The notes beneath the pieces were generated by a model. That model searched no databases. It was not told the DNA's origin and saw nothing but the letters and a program-made list of their open reading frames with translations. Source: Vitreoscilla sp. (GTDB lineage: Bacteria; Pseudomonadota; Gammaproteobacteria; Burkholderiales; Neisseriaceae). From it: DNA of 23,504 nucleotides. Made by a program: the position numbers and the translations under genes. The stretch spans positions 1 through 23,504 of the forward strand of contig JASLFS010000067.1 of assembly GCA_030150505.1 (NCBI GenBank). Direction: 5' to 3'. Positions 14,388 to 22,265 of this stretch are shown here, one piece after another. Every line of letters begins with the position of its first letter. The first letter of the stretch is position 1.

Positions 14388-15002
14388 TTAATCGTTAGCT
14401 TTATGCTTTCTATTTTTCCAAATGCGGTATAGCAAATAAGCGGCACCAATGCCTAAAACAACAAAAACGCCCGTTTGAAATTGGTGAATTTTTCCTTTTA
14501 GCCAATCAATATTTTCTGCACCAATAGCACCTAAATGCACCCACAATGGCACTGAAATAATAGCAGCAAAACCATCCATCAAAAAAAACTGAGTTGGTGT
14601 TACTTTACGACTAATTCCTGCCGTAATAAAAATAGGCGTTCTTAATCCGGGCAAAAATCTCGCTACAAATAAGACCCAGTTACCATACTTTTCAAACTTC
14701 CCCTGAACTTGAGCGTAGCGCTTAGGCGTCATCACCCTAGCAATGGCACGAAAACGTAAAATCTTATGACCAAACAACCGCCCAGCAAAGAACATAGCGC
14801 CATCACCAACCAGCACACCTGCTAAGCTAACTGCGACCATAACATGAACATTTGCATGTCCACTCCCAGCCATGATACCACCTGTTACCAGTGTGATATC
14901 TTCAGGAATAGGTACCCCAAAGCCACATGCGACAAGGACTATAAACACTGCCGCATAGCCGTAGTCAGTAAAAAAAACTTCCAGCCAGCTAAACAAATCC
15001 AT
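14388..15002 (-). CDS. DedA/VTT-domain membrane protein
   Basis: The 204-residue DedA-family protein has the signature FGVPIPEDITLVTGG (28-42, acidic Glu34/Asp35), then GDGAMFFAGRLFG and the conserved re-entrant segment ARFLPGLRTPIFITAG (114-129, with Arg115 and Arg121). DedA proteins are inner-membrane transporters implicated in returning undecaprenyl phosphate and phospholipids across the bilayer, and in proton-motive-force homeostasis; the substrate here is not known. AGGA lies about 10 nt upstream of ATG 15002. It begins 26 nt after the glmM stop on the same strand, so it probably shares the glmM transcript; a lipid-carrier role would fit that cell-wall context. Confidence 0.92.
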   Translation of the reverse strand: MDLFSWLEVFFTDYGYAAVFIVLVACGFGVPIPEDITLVTGGIMAGSGHANVHVMVAVSLAGVLVGDGAMFFAGRLFGHKILRFRAIARVMTPKRYAQVQGKFEKYGNWVLFVARFLPGLRTPIFITAGISRKVTPTQFFLMDGFAAIISVPLWVHLGAIGAENIDWLKGKIHQFQTGVFVVLGIGAAYLLYRIWKNRKHKAND

Positions 15003-15028
15003 TTCTTTGCATCCTAGATTTTGTATTT

Positions 15029-16360
15029 TTATGAATTAATCGCATCAGCAATTAATTGCGCATATTGATCAGCCATCATCTTATCTTGTGCTTCAACCAT
15101 TACTCGAACAACAGGCTCAGTACCAGATGGACGCAATACAACTCGCCCAATACCAACTAATGCTTTCTCAGCAATTGCCAAAGCTTCTTTAGAAGCTTCT
15201 TGCCATGGCTGACCTTTTTCAATTCGAACGTTAATCATTGTTTGTGGGAAAGGATGCCAATCTTGTGTTGCCATCGTTAAATCTTGATTGAGTATCTGCA
15301 AACTAGACAATACTTGTAAAGCAGAAATAATGCCATCACCAGTGTTGTGCTTATCCATGCATAAAACATGACCAGAAGCTTCACCACCAACTTGCCAATT
15401 ATTTTTTTGCAACAATTCTAATACGTATCTATCGCCAACTTTAGCTCGAGCAAATGGAATATCTAATTTATTAACCGCTAGCTCCATTGCCATATTGGTC
15501 ATCACTGTGCCGACAATACCACCCACCAAACTACCTTCATGTGCTCTTGCTTTAGCAATCACATAAATTAATGAATCACCATCGTAAACATTACCATGAC
15601 TATCTACCATCATTAAGCGATCACCATCGCCATCTAAAGCGATGCCAAAATCAGCATCATTTTGCAATACTGCAGCTTGTAATGTTTTGGTATAGGTAGC
15701 CCCTACTTTTTCATTGATATTGTAACCATTGGGTTCATTACCAATAGTAATAACTTTCGCACCTAATTCATGAAACACCTTAGGGGCAACATGATAAGCA
15801 GCACCATTGGCCGTATCGACAACAATGGTTAAGCCTCGTAAGTTTAAATGATTGGGAAAGGTACTTTTACAAAATTCAATATAACGATCAACGGCACCAT
15901 TAATTCGACGTGCTCGACCTAATTTATCAGAAGGCATGGTTACCATCGGCTCATCTAATTGCGCCTCAATTTGCATTTCCAATTCATCTGATAACTTAAC
16001 ACCACCCTCAGCAAAGAATTTAATGCCATTATCTGAATAAACATTATGTGATGCTGAAATCATCACGCCAGCAGAAGCTCTTAATGCACGAGTTAAATAA
16101 GCAACACCAGGAGTCGGCAAGGGACCTGTTTGCAATACATTAACACCTGCAGCAGTAAAACCTGCAACCAATGCAGCTTCTAACATATAGCCTGAAATAC
16201 GCGTATCTTTGCCAATAAGAACAGTCGGTCTCTCTTGGCTTTCCTGGCAAATAAGTGCTTTACCTGCGGCATAGCCTAGTCTTAGTACAAAATCAGGCGT
16301 GATAGGATATTGTCCAACTTCACCACGAATACCATCAGTACCAAAATATTTACGAGCCAT
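15029..16360 (-). CDS. glmM: Phosphoglucosamine mutase GlmM
   Basis: GlmM interconverts glucosamine-6-phosphate and glucosamine-1-phosphate, feeding UDP-GlcNAc for peptidoglycan and LPS. The 443-residue length is standard. The four phosphohexomutase domains show the phosphoserine loop ISASHN with catalytic Ser104 (E. coli Ser102), the Mg-binding DGDGDR (243-248), the sugar-specificity loop GGEASGH (325-331) and the phosphate-binding RPSGTEP (410-416). The residue after SASHN is Val, where E. coli has Pro. AAGGA lies upstream of ATG 16360. It follows folP by 108 nt on the same strand, the usual proteobacterial arrangement. Confidence 0.98.
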   Translation of the reverse strand: MARKYFGTDGIRGEVGQYPITPDFVLRLGYAAGKALICQESQERPTVLIGKDTRISGYMLEAALVAGFTAAGVNVLQTGPLPTPGVAYLTRALRASAGVMISASHNVYSDNGIKFFAEGGVKLSDELEMQIEAQLDEPMVTMPSDKLGRARRINGAVDRYIEFCKSTFPNHLNLRGLTIVVDTANGAAYHVAPKVFHELGAKVITIGNEPNGYNINEKVGATYTKTLQAAVLQNDADFGIALDGDGDRLMMVDSHGNVYDGDSLIYVIAKARAHEGSLVGGIVGTVMTNMAMELAVNKLDIPFARAKVGDRYVLELLQKNNWQVGGEASGHVLCMDKHNTGDGIISALQVLSSLQILNQDLTMATQDWHPFPQTMINVRIEKGQPWQEASKEALAIAEKALVGIGRVVLRPSGTEPVVRVMVEAQDKMMADQYAQLIADAINS

Positions 16361-16428
16361 CCCTAAAATCCTTATTGTTCTTTAATTTCTATTAAAATAA
16401 ATTTATCCATTTATTTTACTATTTTCAC

Positions 16429-16442
16429 CAAGACAAGTCTTG
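16429..16442. repeat. Short palindrome in the folP-glmM gap
   Basis: CAAGAC and GTCTTG (16429-16434 and 16437-16442) form a 6-bp dyad with a 2-nt centre. The centre is too tight for an RNA hairpin loop and there is no T tract, so it is at best a protein-binding site. Confidence 0.3.
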
Positions 16443-16468
16443 TTACTAATTCATTAATTCACACATTT

Positions 16469-17314
16469 TTATACAGTGCCCATCGATTGATAAATCTGAA
16501 TAGCCTGTTTCGTTTCCTTAACATCATGGACACGAACAATTTTCGCCCCTTTAATAACAGAAAGTAAAGCCGCGGCAACACTTGCACCCACTCTTTCACT
16601 TGCAATACTTTCTCCTGTTATTTCTCCAAGCATCCTTTTACGAGAAACACCGATTAACCATGGTAAATCACTAGATAAAATCATTGTATGAAGATGCTGC
16701 ATTAACAATCTATTGTGCTGTAAGTCTTTACCAAACCCAAATCCAGGATCCAATGTTAACCGCTCGGCTGCAATGCCAGCTTGCTCACAAACCAACACAC
16801 GCTCTTTTAGATAAAGTGATATTTCTTGTATCAAATCTTCATAATGCGGATTATCTTGCATTGATTCAGGGAGCCCCTTCATATGCATCAAGCAAATTCC
16901 GATATCAGCATATTTTGCCAATAGTTCAACAGCACCTTTATCGGTTAAAGCTGCCACATCATTAATACCATCAACCCAACCAGCAGCAAGAGCTTTTTCC
17001 ATCACCACTGTGTGGCGTGTATCTAACGTAAGAGGCACTTTCCAAGTATAGATTTCCTCTAAAATAGGAGCAACTCGTGACCACTCTTCTTCAGTGGTAA
17101 TCGATTGGCTACCTGGTCGAGTAGATTCTCCACCAATATCCAATATATCTGCTCCATTTTTAAGCAATTGCTCAGCATGATGTAGGCTGCCTGAAACATT
17201 TTGAGAATACGTCCCACCATCTGAAAAAGAATCTGGTGTTGTATTTACAATCCCCATTACCTTGGGTTCTACTAAATCAATTAAAAAACGCCCACATTGC
17301 CAATTTATTGCCAT
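16469..17314 (-). CDS. folP: Dihydropteroate synthase FolP
   Basis: FolP condenses 6-hydroxymethyl-7,8-dihydropterin pyrophosphate with p-aminobenzoate in folate synthesis and is the sulfonamide target. The 281-residue TIM barrel shows its motifs in order: MGIVNTTPDSFSDGG (20-34), DIGGESTRPG (59-68), LTLDTRHT (96-102), GINDV (116-120), LMHMKG (142-147), DPGFGFGK (189-196), GVSRKRM (222-228, Lys226 and neighbours contacting the substrates) and VRVHDV (260-265). The pABA loops look intact, with no obvious resistance insertion. GGGA lies about 9 nt before ATG 17314. An exact DNA-uptake 12-mer lies inside it at 17184-17195. It is separated from ftsH by a hairpin, so it may have partial independence. 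Confidence 0.98.
   Translation of the reverse strand: MAINWQCGRFLIDLVEPKVMGIVNTTPDSFSDGGTYSQNVSGSLHHAEQLLKNGADILDIGGESTRPGSQSITTEEEWSRVAPILEEIYTWKVPLTLDTRHTVVMEKALAAGWVDGINDVAALTDKGAVELLAKYADIGICLMHMKGLPESMQDNPHYEDLIQEISLYLKERVLVCEQAGIAAERLTLDPGFGFGKDLQHNRLLMQHLHTMILSSDLPWLIGVSRKRMLGEITGESIASERVGASVAAALLSVIKGAKIVRVHDVKETKQAIQIYQSMGTV
17184..17195 (+). repeat. Exact DNA uptake sequence AGGCTGCCTGAA
   Basis: All 12 bases match the dialect known from Simonsiella-type Neisseriaceae. It lies inside folP, antisense to the gene, and is not part of a terminator. Confidence 0.7.
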
Positions 17315-17331
17315 ACTTTCTATCCCATAAG

Positions 17332-17357
17332 AAAACGGCAGCCTAAGCTGCCGTTTT
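17332..17357 (-). terminator. Hairpin terminator after ftsH
   Basis: An 11-bp perfect stem AAAACGGCAGC/GCTGCCGTTTT with loop CTAA (17332-17342 and 17347-17357) is followed on the minus strand by TTTTCTTAT. It lies 14 nt past the ftsH stop and 17 nt before the folP start, so it should reduce read-through from ftsH into folP. Confidence 0.82.
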
Positions 17358-17371
17358 AATCTATCTAAAAA

Positions 17372-19447
17372 TTAAGATTTATTAGAAGAGTTATCGTCTT
17401 TCTTTTCTTCTTTTACATCACTTTCATCGGATGATGGTTTATGCTCATCAGCGACGTCAGCTTTTGCTGTTTCTTCTTTAACTTTTTCAGTTAAGCTATT
17501 AATGACATCCTCAGATGGCTCTTCATCGCTTAAAAGTTGCGCTTTTGCTGCTTCTGCTTTTTGGCGCTCTTCTTCTTCAGCAGCAAGTTGCTCTGCAGAT
17601 TTCACATTGTAGCTATAATCTTTTGGCAAACTTGGTTGTTGACCATCCATGATTTCTTTAACTTGGTCAGCATCAATTGTTTCCCAATCAAGCAAAGCTT
17701 TTGCCATTGTATGCATCTTATCTCGATTCTCATCAAGAATCTTATAAGCCAATGCATACTGCTCATCAATAATACGGCGAACTTCAGAATCAACAGCTTG
17801 CATCGTTGCTTCAGAAATATTTTTGGTATTTGTTACTGAACGACCAAGGAAAACTTCACCTTCATTTTCAGCATATACCATTGGACCCATTTTATCTGAC
17901 ATACCGTAACGAGTTACCATGTCTCGAGCGATACTTGTTGCTCGCTCAAAGTCATTGGATGCACCAGTTGAAACACGACCAATAAATAAATCCTCAGCAA
18001 TACGTCCACCGAATAAAATTGAAATTTGATTCAACATTTGGTCTTGGTACATGCTAATACGGTCACGTTCAGGCAGCTGCCATGTTAAACCCAATGCTCG
18101 ACCACGAGGCATAATGGTTACTTTATGAACAGGATCAGTAAAAGGTAAGCTACTTGCCACAATTGCATGACCTGATTCATGGTAAGCAGTCGCTTTACGC
18201 TCATCCTCATGCATAATCATTGATCGGCGCTCAGGACCCATGTAAATCTTATCCTTAGCATCCTCAAAGTCACTTTGGTCAACCTTCATTTTATTACGGC
18301 GACCAGCAAACAATGCTGCCTCATTCACCAAGTTAGCTAAATCCGCGCCACTAAAACCAGGAGTACCACGAGCCAAAGAGGTTAAGTCAACAGAACTATC
18401 TAATGGTACTTTTTGTGCATGCACTTTTAAAATTTGCTCACGACCACGAATATCAGGTAAAGACACAACAACTTGTCTATCAAATCGACCTGGACGTTGC
18501 AATGCAGGATCAAGCACATCAGGACGGTTTGTAGCTGCGATTACAATAACTGTTTGATTACTTTCAAAGCCATCCATTTCAACCAATAATTGGTTTAATG
18601 TTTGTTCACGCTCATCATTACCGCCACCTAAACCAGCTCCACGTTGGCGACCTACTGCATCAATCTCATCAATAAAGATAATACAAGGAGCATTTTTCTT
18701 AGCTTGCTCGAACATATCTCGCACACGAGATGCACCAACACCAACAAACATTTCTACGAAATCAGAACCCGAAATACTAAAAAAAGGAACTTGAGCTTCA
18801 CCAGCGATGGCTTTAGCTAATAGTGTTTTACCTGTACCAGGGCTACCAGCTAACAAAATACCACGAGGTACACGACCACCTAAACTTTGATAGCGAGAAG
18901 GTGCTTTTAAGTAATCTACGACTTCTTGCACTTCTTCTTTGGCTTCATCACAACCCGCAACATCAGCGAAAGTAACTTTATTGGTATTTTTATCTAATAA
19001 TTTAGCGCGACTTTTACCGAAAGAAAAAGCACCACCTTTTCCACCGCCACCACCTTGCATTTGACGCATGAAATAAATCCACACACCAATTAGCAACAAC
19101 ACTGGCAACATGCTAATAAAAATACTGCTCAAGATACTTGGCTTATCTTCTGGTGTAACTTTTACACGTACTTTATTATCTAATAACGTTGGAATTAAAT
19201 TGTCATCCAAAGGGGCATTAACAACAAAATCACTCTTGTCTTTACGAATACCTTTGATCACATAACCATTAACAACAGAGCCTTCAACATTCACACTCGT
19301 TACATCACCTTCTTTTACTTGCGTGATGAACTGCGAATAGTCAATTTGCTTTTTGTCTTCTTTTGAACCTTGTAAAGCGTTGAATGAGGCCATCAAAACA
19401 ACAGCCAAAACAAGCCATACTAATATATTTTTAACGGTGCTACCCAC
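17372..19447 (-). CDS. ftsH: ATP-dependent zinc metalloprotease FtsH
   Basis: FtsH is the hexameric inner-membrane AAA+ protease that degrades unstable and misassembled proteins. The 691-residue protein has two N-terminal membrane helices (about 7-24 and 105-127) flanking a periplasmic domain, Walker A GSPGTGKT (201-208), Walker B IIFIDE (256-261), the second region of homology ATNRPDVLDPALQRPGRFDR (305-324), and the zinc site HESGH (423-427) with Asp499 in STGASNDF as third ligand. The tail after about residue 620 is a long Glu/Lys/Asp/Ser-rich low-complexity region. The start is GTG at 19447, with GGGAG about 10 nt upstream; no ATG precedes the first helix. It follows rlmE by 57 nt. Confidence 0.98.
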   Translation of the reverse strand: MGSTVKNILVWLVLAVVLMASFNALQGSKEDKKQIDYSQFITQVKEGDVTSVNVEGSVVNGYVIKGIRKDKSDFVVNAPLDDNLIPTLLDNKVRVKVTPEDKPSILSSIFISMLPVLLLIGVWIYFMRQMQGGGGGKGGAFSFGKSRAKLLDKNTNKVTFADVAGCDEAKEEVQEVVDYLKAPSRYQSLGGRVPRGILLAGSPGTGKTLLAKAIAGEAQVPFFSISGSDFVEMFVGVGASRVRDMFEQAKKNAPCIIFIDEIDAVGRQRGAGLGGGNDEREQTLNQLLVEMDGFESNQTVIVIAATNRPDVLDPALQRPGRFDRQVVVSLPDIRGREQILKVHAQKVPLDSSVDLTSLARGTPGFSGADLANLVNEAALFAGRRNKMKVDQSDFEDAKDKIYMGPERRSMIMHEDERKATAYHESGHAIVASSLPFTDPVHKVTIMPRGRALGLTWQLPERDRISMYQDQMLNQISILFGGRIAEDLFIGRVSTGASNDFERATSIARDMVTRYGMSDKMGPMVYAENEGEVFLGRSVTNTKNISEATMQAVDSEVRRIIDEQYALAYKILDENRDKMHTMAKALLDWETIDADQVKEIMDGQQPSLPKDYSYNVKSAEQLAAEEEERQKAEAAKAQLLSDEEPSEDVINSLTEKVKEETAKADVADEHKPSSDESDVKEEKKDDNSSNKS
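18068..18079 (-). repeat. Partial DNA uptake sequence (10-base core)
   Basis: The core GCTGCCTGAA is exact on the minus strand, but the two flanking 5' bases differ from AG. It lies inside ftsH. Confidence 0.4.
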
Positions 19448-19494
19448 TGAATCAGGCTCCCATTTTTGGAATTAATTGAATAAAAATGTCTAAC

Positions 19495-19500
19495 ATTATA
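19495..19500 (-). promoter_or_regulatory. Possible -10 of an ftsH promoter
   Basis: On the minus strand TATAAT (plus 19495-19500) lies 48 nt before the ftsH GTG, just past the rlmE stop. There is no convincing -35 hexamer at 16-18 nt and no TGn extension, so it may be chance in AT-rich DNA. Confidence 0.3.
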
Positions 19501-19504
19501 TTTA

Positions 19505-20125
19505 TCAGCGCTTATTTTTACCTAACAAGTATAGCTCAGTTGAGCGATCCCGTGAGGCTTTTGGCTTACGCACTAATACTTGCTGAAAATGTTGTCGCAT
19601 TGTGTCCACATACTCTTGATAACCTGAGCCTTGAAACACTTTAATTAAAAAGTGTCCGCCAACTTTTAAATTATCAACGGCAAAATCCAAGGCCAATTCA
19701 GCTAAATAATAGCTTCTGGCTTGATCCGTTACAGCGTTTCCAGTCATATTTGGGGCAATATCAGAAATTACAAGGTCTAGTTGTCGATTTTCCAATAAAT
19801 TTTCAAATTCACGCAAGACACTTTCCTCTCGAAAATCACCTTGAATGAATTCAACCCCGTCAACTGGATCCATTGGCAAAATATCCAATGCAAAAATTTT
19901 ACCTTGTTCTCCAACCAATTGCGCTGCTACTTGAGACCAACTTCCTGGTGCACTACCTAAATCAGCAACCACAACACCTGGTTTAAGCAGTTTATCTTTC
20001 TCATTCATTTCAAGTAATTTATAAGCAGCTCGTGCACGAAAGCCATCTTTTTTAGCCATGTGAACATAATGATCATTCACATGCTCATTTAACCAAGATT
20101 TAGAAGATTTTGAGCGAACAGACAT
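19505..20125 (-). CDS. rlmE: 23S rRNA (U2552) 2'-O-methyltransferase RlmE
   Basis: RlmE (FtsJ/RrmJ) methylates the 2'-O of U2552 in the A-loop of 23S rRNA during 50S assembly. Numbered from ATG 20125 (206 residues), the Rossmann SAM-binding segment is ADLGSAPGSWSQ (54-65). The catalytic tetrad is Lys36 (AAYKLLE), Asp122 (ISDIAPN), Lys162 (LIKVFQG) and Glu197 (STELYLL). Asp81 in ALDILPMDP contacts SAM. The frame continues one codon upstream to a TTG at 20128; the ATG is preferred, though the ribosome-binding site (GAAAGATG) is weak. It diverges from yhbY and leads into ftsH, as in E. coli. Confidence 0.97.
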   Translation of the reverse strand: MSVRSKSSKSWLNEHVNDHYVHMAKKDGFRARAAYKLLEMNEKDKLLKPGVVVADLGSAPGSWSQVAAQLVGEQGKIFALDILPMDPVDGVEFIQGDFREESVLREFENLLENRQLDLVISDIAPNMTGNAVTDQARSYYLAELALDFAVDNLKVGGHFLIKVFQGSGYQEYVDTMRQHFQQVLVRKPKASRDRSTELYLLGKNKR

Positions 20126-20192
20126 CAATAATCATCTTTCTATATATTTTAAACAACAGATTTGAAATTAGAAAATATTCTTAATCTATAAA

Positions 20193-20223
20193 TTGACACG
20201 AAAGTCATAAACTTAAGTACAAT
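20193..20223 (+). promoter_or_regulatory. Probable promoter of yhbY
   Basis: A perfect -35 TTGACA (20193-20198) and TACAAT (20218-20223) are separated by 19 nt, a slightly long spacer. This would start transcription near 20230, about 30 nt before the yhbY ATG. No good Shine-Dalgarno follows. Confidence 0.5.
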
Positions 20224-20259
20224 CTTCTTTTTTAAGAATCAAAATATTTTATAACACTC

Positions 20260-20538
20260 ATGAACAAAAAATTAAGCACTAAAGAAATTCAAGCTTTAAA
20301 ACAGCAAGCGCATCATCTACAACCTGTTGTAATGATTGGTCAGCATGGATTAACTGAAGCAATCATTAAAGAAACCAACGCCAACTTAGTGGCACATGAA
20401 CTTATTAAAATTCGCGTTTTAGGCGATGATAGAGAAGAACGTGTGGCTATGGCTGAGGAATTATGCAGCGCTTTAGATGCTACTTTAGTACAACATATTG
20501 GTAAATTATTGGTTTTACATCGTCCAAACGAAGATTAA
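20260..20538 (+). CDS. yhbY: YhbY/CRS1-type ribosome-assembly RNA-binding protein
   Basis: The 92-residue protein is a single CRM (CRS1-YhbY) domain, an alpha/beta fold related to the IF3 C-terminal domain. The RNA-binding GxxG loop is Gly27-Gln-His-Gly30 in VVMIGQHGLTEAII; the C-terminal strand reads GKLLVLHRP. E. coli YhbY associates with pre-50S particles. It diverges from rlmE, which also acts on the 50S subunit, the same pairing as in E. coli. The 5' leader before ATG 20260 lacks a recognisable Shine-Dalgarno. A hairpin terminator starts 8 nt after the stop. Confidence 0.95.
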   Translation: MNKKLSTKEIQALKQQAHHLQPVVMIGQHGLTEAIIKETNANLVAHELIKIRVLGDDREERVAMAEELCSALDATLVQHIGKLLVLHRPNED

Positions 20539-20545
20539 AACACTC

Positions 20546-20570
20546 AAAGAGCAGCTTTAAGCTGCTCTTT
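20546..20570. terminator. Bidirectional terminator between yhbY and the DUF4149 gene
   Basis: A 10-bp stem AAAGAGCAGC/GCTGCTCTTT (20546-20555 with 20561-20570) has loop TTTAA. On the plus strand it ends in CTTTA after the yhbY stop. The stop codon of the convergent gene (20569-20571) overlaps its 3' edge, so it also terminates that one. Confidence 0.75.
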
Positions 20571-21027
20571 ACCAACGCCTCTGCCCTAATTGTAACGTAT
20601 ATATCATTAGAGCAAGTATTATTCCTAAGAAACTAATCATTAAAAATATCAAACTAGAAACGCCGTGCCACATACCAAAACTATCGCTAATTAAATTAAT
20701 TAATACATGCGCCTGATTGGTTTTCAGTGCTTCAATAACTGGCGTTACCATAAATTCATTAATCACAATCAAAATTAAAGCCAACAAGGCCAATCTCACT
20801 CTTGCTTGTTTAAAATAAGCGTTTTTGTGAATACTTTTTAGACTGAGTAACAATGCCACGAAGGCAATAATACCAAAATAAGAAACCACATGAAAGATTT
20901 GACCAGCTATTGATCCAGCCGTCATTTTAGGTAAACTCTGAAATAAAACAGGGGCAACAACATAACCACCACACAACTGTGTACCAAGCCAAATCGCGAA
21001 GAATAAAGCTGTTATTTTTTGCCCCAT
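20569..21027 (-). CDS. DUF4149 (TMEM205-like) membrane protein
   Basis: From ATG 21027 the product has 152 residues with four membrane helices. The N-terminal one contains the family-typical ALFFAIWLGTQLCGGYVVAPVLF; the second half has FMVTPVIEAL and FGMWHGVSSLIF, where MWHGVS resembles the conserved xxHxxS segment of DUF4149 proteins. No function is established. The frame extends three codons upstream to GTG 21036, but AAGGG lies about 9 nt before the ATG and fits it better. It is 63 nt downstream of greA on the same strand and likely co-transcribed. Confidence 0.82.
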   Translation of the reverse strand: MGQKITALFFAIWLGTQLCGGYVVAPVLFQSLPKMTAGSIAGQIFHVVSYFGIIAFVALLLSLKSIHKNAYFKQARVRLALLALILIVINEFMVTPVIEALKTNQAHVLINLISDSFGMWHGVSSLIFLMISFLGIILALMIYTLQLGQRRW

Positions 21028-21090
21028 ATTTCCCACCCTTTAATAGAGAGTTGATATCATTTAGGCATGATACCTGAATCGGGTGTATTT

Positions 21091-21567
21091 TTAAATGTAT
21101 CTTACATCAATAATTTCATACTCTTTTACGCCACCAGGAGCCTGTACTTCAGCAACATCGCCAGCTTCTTTACCAATCAATGCACGGGCAATAGGTGAAG
21201 AAACAGAAACTTTAGAATGTTTAATATCTGCTTCATCTTCACCAACAATCTGGTAAGTTACTTCTGTTTCTGTATTACAATCTTCCAATGTAACAGTCGC
21301 ACCGAAAACCACAATACCATCAGCATTTAGTTCTGCTGGGTTAACAATCTGAGCCAAAGATAGTTTGCTTTCTAGCTCTGCAATGCGTCCTTCAATGAAA
21401 CCTTGCTTTTCTTTTGCCGCTTCATATTCTGCATTTTCTGATAAATCACCATGTGAACGAGCCTCTGCAATCGCCTCAATGATCGCAGGACGAGCTACAC
21501 TTTTTAAATTTTGTAATTCCTCTTTTAATAGCTCAGCACCACGAACGGTTAAAGGGATTTTTTGCAT
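21091..21567 (-). CDS. greA: Transcription elongation factor GreA
   Basis: GreA enters the RNA polymerase secondary channel and stimulates cleavage of backtracked RNA. The 158-residue form from ATG 21567 matches the family length and begins MQKIPLTVRGAELL. The coiled-coil tip GDLSEN carries Asp41 and Glu44, which position the catalytic Mg. The FKBP-like C-terminal domain follows from about residue 80. The frame continues to 21603, but those 12 codons are outside the family and would cover the GGAG ribosome-binding site, which lies 6 nt before ATG 21567. A promoter and strong terminator sit directly upstream. Confidence 0.97.
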   Translation of the reverse strand: MQKIPLTVRGAELLKEELQNLKSVARPAIIEAIAEARSHGDLSENAEYEAAKEKQGFIEGRIAELESKLSLAQIVNPAELNADGIVVFGATVTLEDCNTETEVTYQIVGEDEADIKHSKVSVSSPIARALIGKEAGDVAEVQAPGGVKEYEIIDVRYI

Positions 21568-21610
21568 AACATTCTCCAAAGCTGTAATTTTGACATTAAC
21601 CAATTAACAA

Positions 21611-21646
21611 TAAAAAAGGCAAGCCGCCAAACGGTTGGCGGCTTGC
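21611..21646 (-). terminator. Strong intrinsic terminator in front of greA
   Basis: A 12-bp perfect stem GCAAGCCGCCAA/TTGGCGGCTTGC (21619-21630 with 21635-21646) has loop ACGG. On the minus strand it runs into TTTTTTATT. It lies only 44 nt upstream of the greA start. It may end the ybjQ transcript (175 nt away), or act as a leader terminator of greA. Confidence 0.9.
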
Positions 21647-21667
21647 AAACAATTAATCTAGCTATTT

Positions 21668-21695
21668 ATTCTACTCAGATTTCGAAAATAATCAA
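21668..21695 (-). promoter_or_regulatory. Probable promoter just upstream of the greA leader terminator
   Basis: On the minus strand TTGATT (plus 21690-21695) and TAGAAT (plus 21668-21673) are 16 nt apart. Transcription would start near 21661 and meet the terminator after about 15 nt. No better promoter is visible between the terminator and greA. Confidence 0.45.
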
Positions 21696-21821
21696 GTAAA
21701 AGATAACCAACAAATGCCATGTGATTATTAATTATTTTTACTCATATTCTTAGCTATACCAAAACAATCTTTATCTTTCTAAACGAAAATAGCCTTGGTG
21801 GTACTAATTAATACTGACTTC

Positions 21822-22262
21822 CTAATCATTTATGATTGCAGTTCCATAGCACAATAATTCTAACATGGTGTTTTGTTTAGCTTCGCTCAAAGTCGCCGTT
21901 TGTATCCGAACATTAATAACCATTTTTGCACCAAGCAAATTAGCCTCTTCTTTCATGCGAACAATAGACTCGCGGCGTCCTAACTCAACCATGTCTTCAA
22001 ATGAACGTATTTCTCCACCAAAAAACAATCGAAAAGATGCTAGCCACTGTGTAAATTGCCCGCAAGACATGACCGTACTTCCCGTTACCAGTTTTGGACT
22101 ACCTAGCGGATACCCTTCAGGCAGCCTCTTTTCCGATAATAATATAATATGACTGACATTCTCTTCTCTGATTTTTAATGCTGAGCGATGTTTTTCAGTC
22201 ATCACATAACCAATAACACCTGTTGTCAGCAAAACAAAAGCCAACCAACCCAAAACAATCAT
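21822..22262 (-). CDS. Membrane-anchored YbjQ-like (DUF74) protein
   Basis: The 146-residue product starts with one membrane helix (VLGWLAFVLLTTGVIGYVM, residues 3-21). It then has a diverged YbjQ/UPF0145 domain: LVTGSTVMSCGQFTQWLASFRLFFGGEIRSFEDMVELGRRESIVRMKEEANLLGAKMVINVRIQTATL aligns by eye with the downstream-strand neighbour's GSTVRAKHF...RMKEEARRIGANAVINVR. YbjQ proteins form pentamers with no proven function. GAGGAG, provided by the end of the preceding gene, lies 6 nt before ATG 22262. The gap to that gene is 3 nt, so the two are translated together and may assemble at the membrane (inference). Confidence 0.85.
   Translation of the reverse strand: MIVLGWLAFVLLTTGVIGYVMTEKHRSALKIREENVSHIILLSEKRLPEGYPLGSPKLVTGSTVMSCGQFTQWLASFRLFFGGEIRSFEDMVELGRRESIVRMKEEANLLGAKMVINVRIQTATLSEAKQNTMLELLCYGTAIIND
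22116..22127 (-). repeat. Exact DNA uptake sequence AGGCTGCCTGAA
   Basis: A full 12/12 match on the minus strand, inside the membrane-anchored YbjQ-like gene. Confidence 0.7.
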
Positions 22263-22265
22263 GGT

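Noticed and set aside
17334..17355. Inverted DNA-uptake-sequence pair in the ftsH terminator
   Set aside because: The stem contains GGCAGC/GCTGCC but not the TGAA/TTCA ends of the uptake sequence, so similarity is limited to a short GC core.
21568..21603. N-terminal extension of GreA by 12 codons
   Set aside because: GreA family proteins start at MQKIPLT, and GGAG fits ATG 21567; the extension would overlap that ribosome-binding site.
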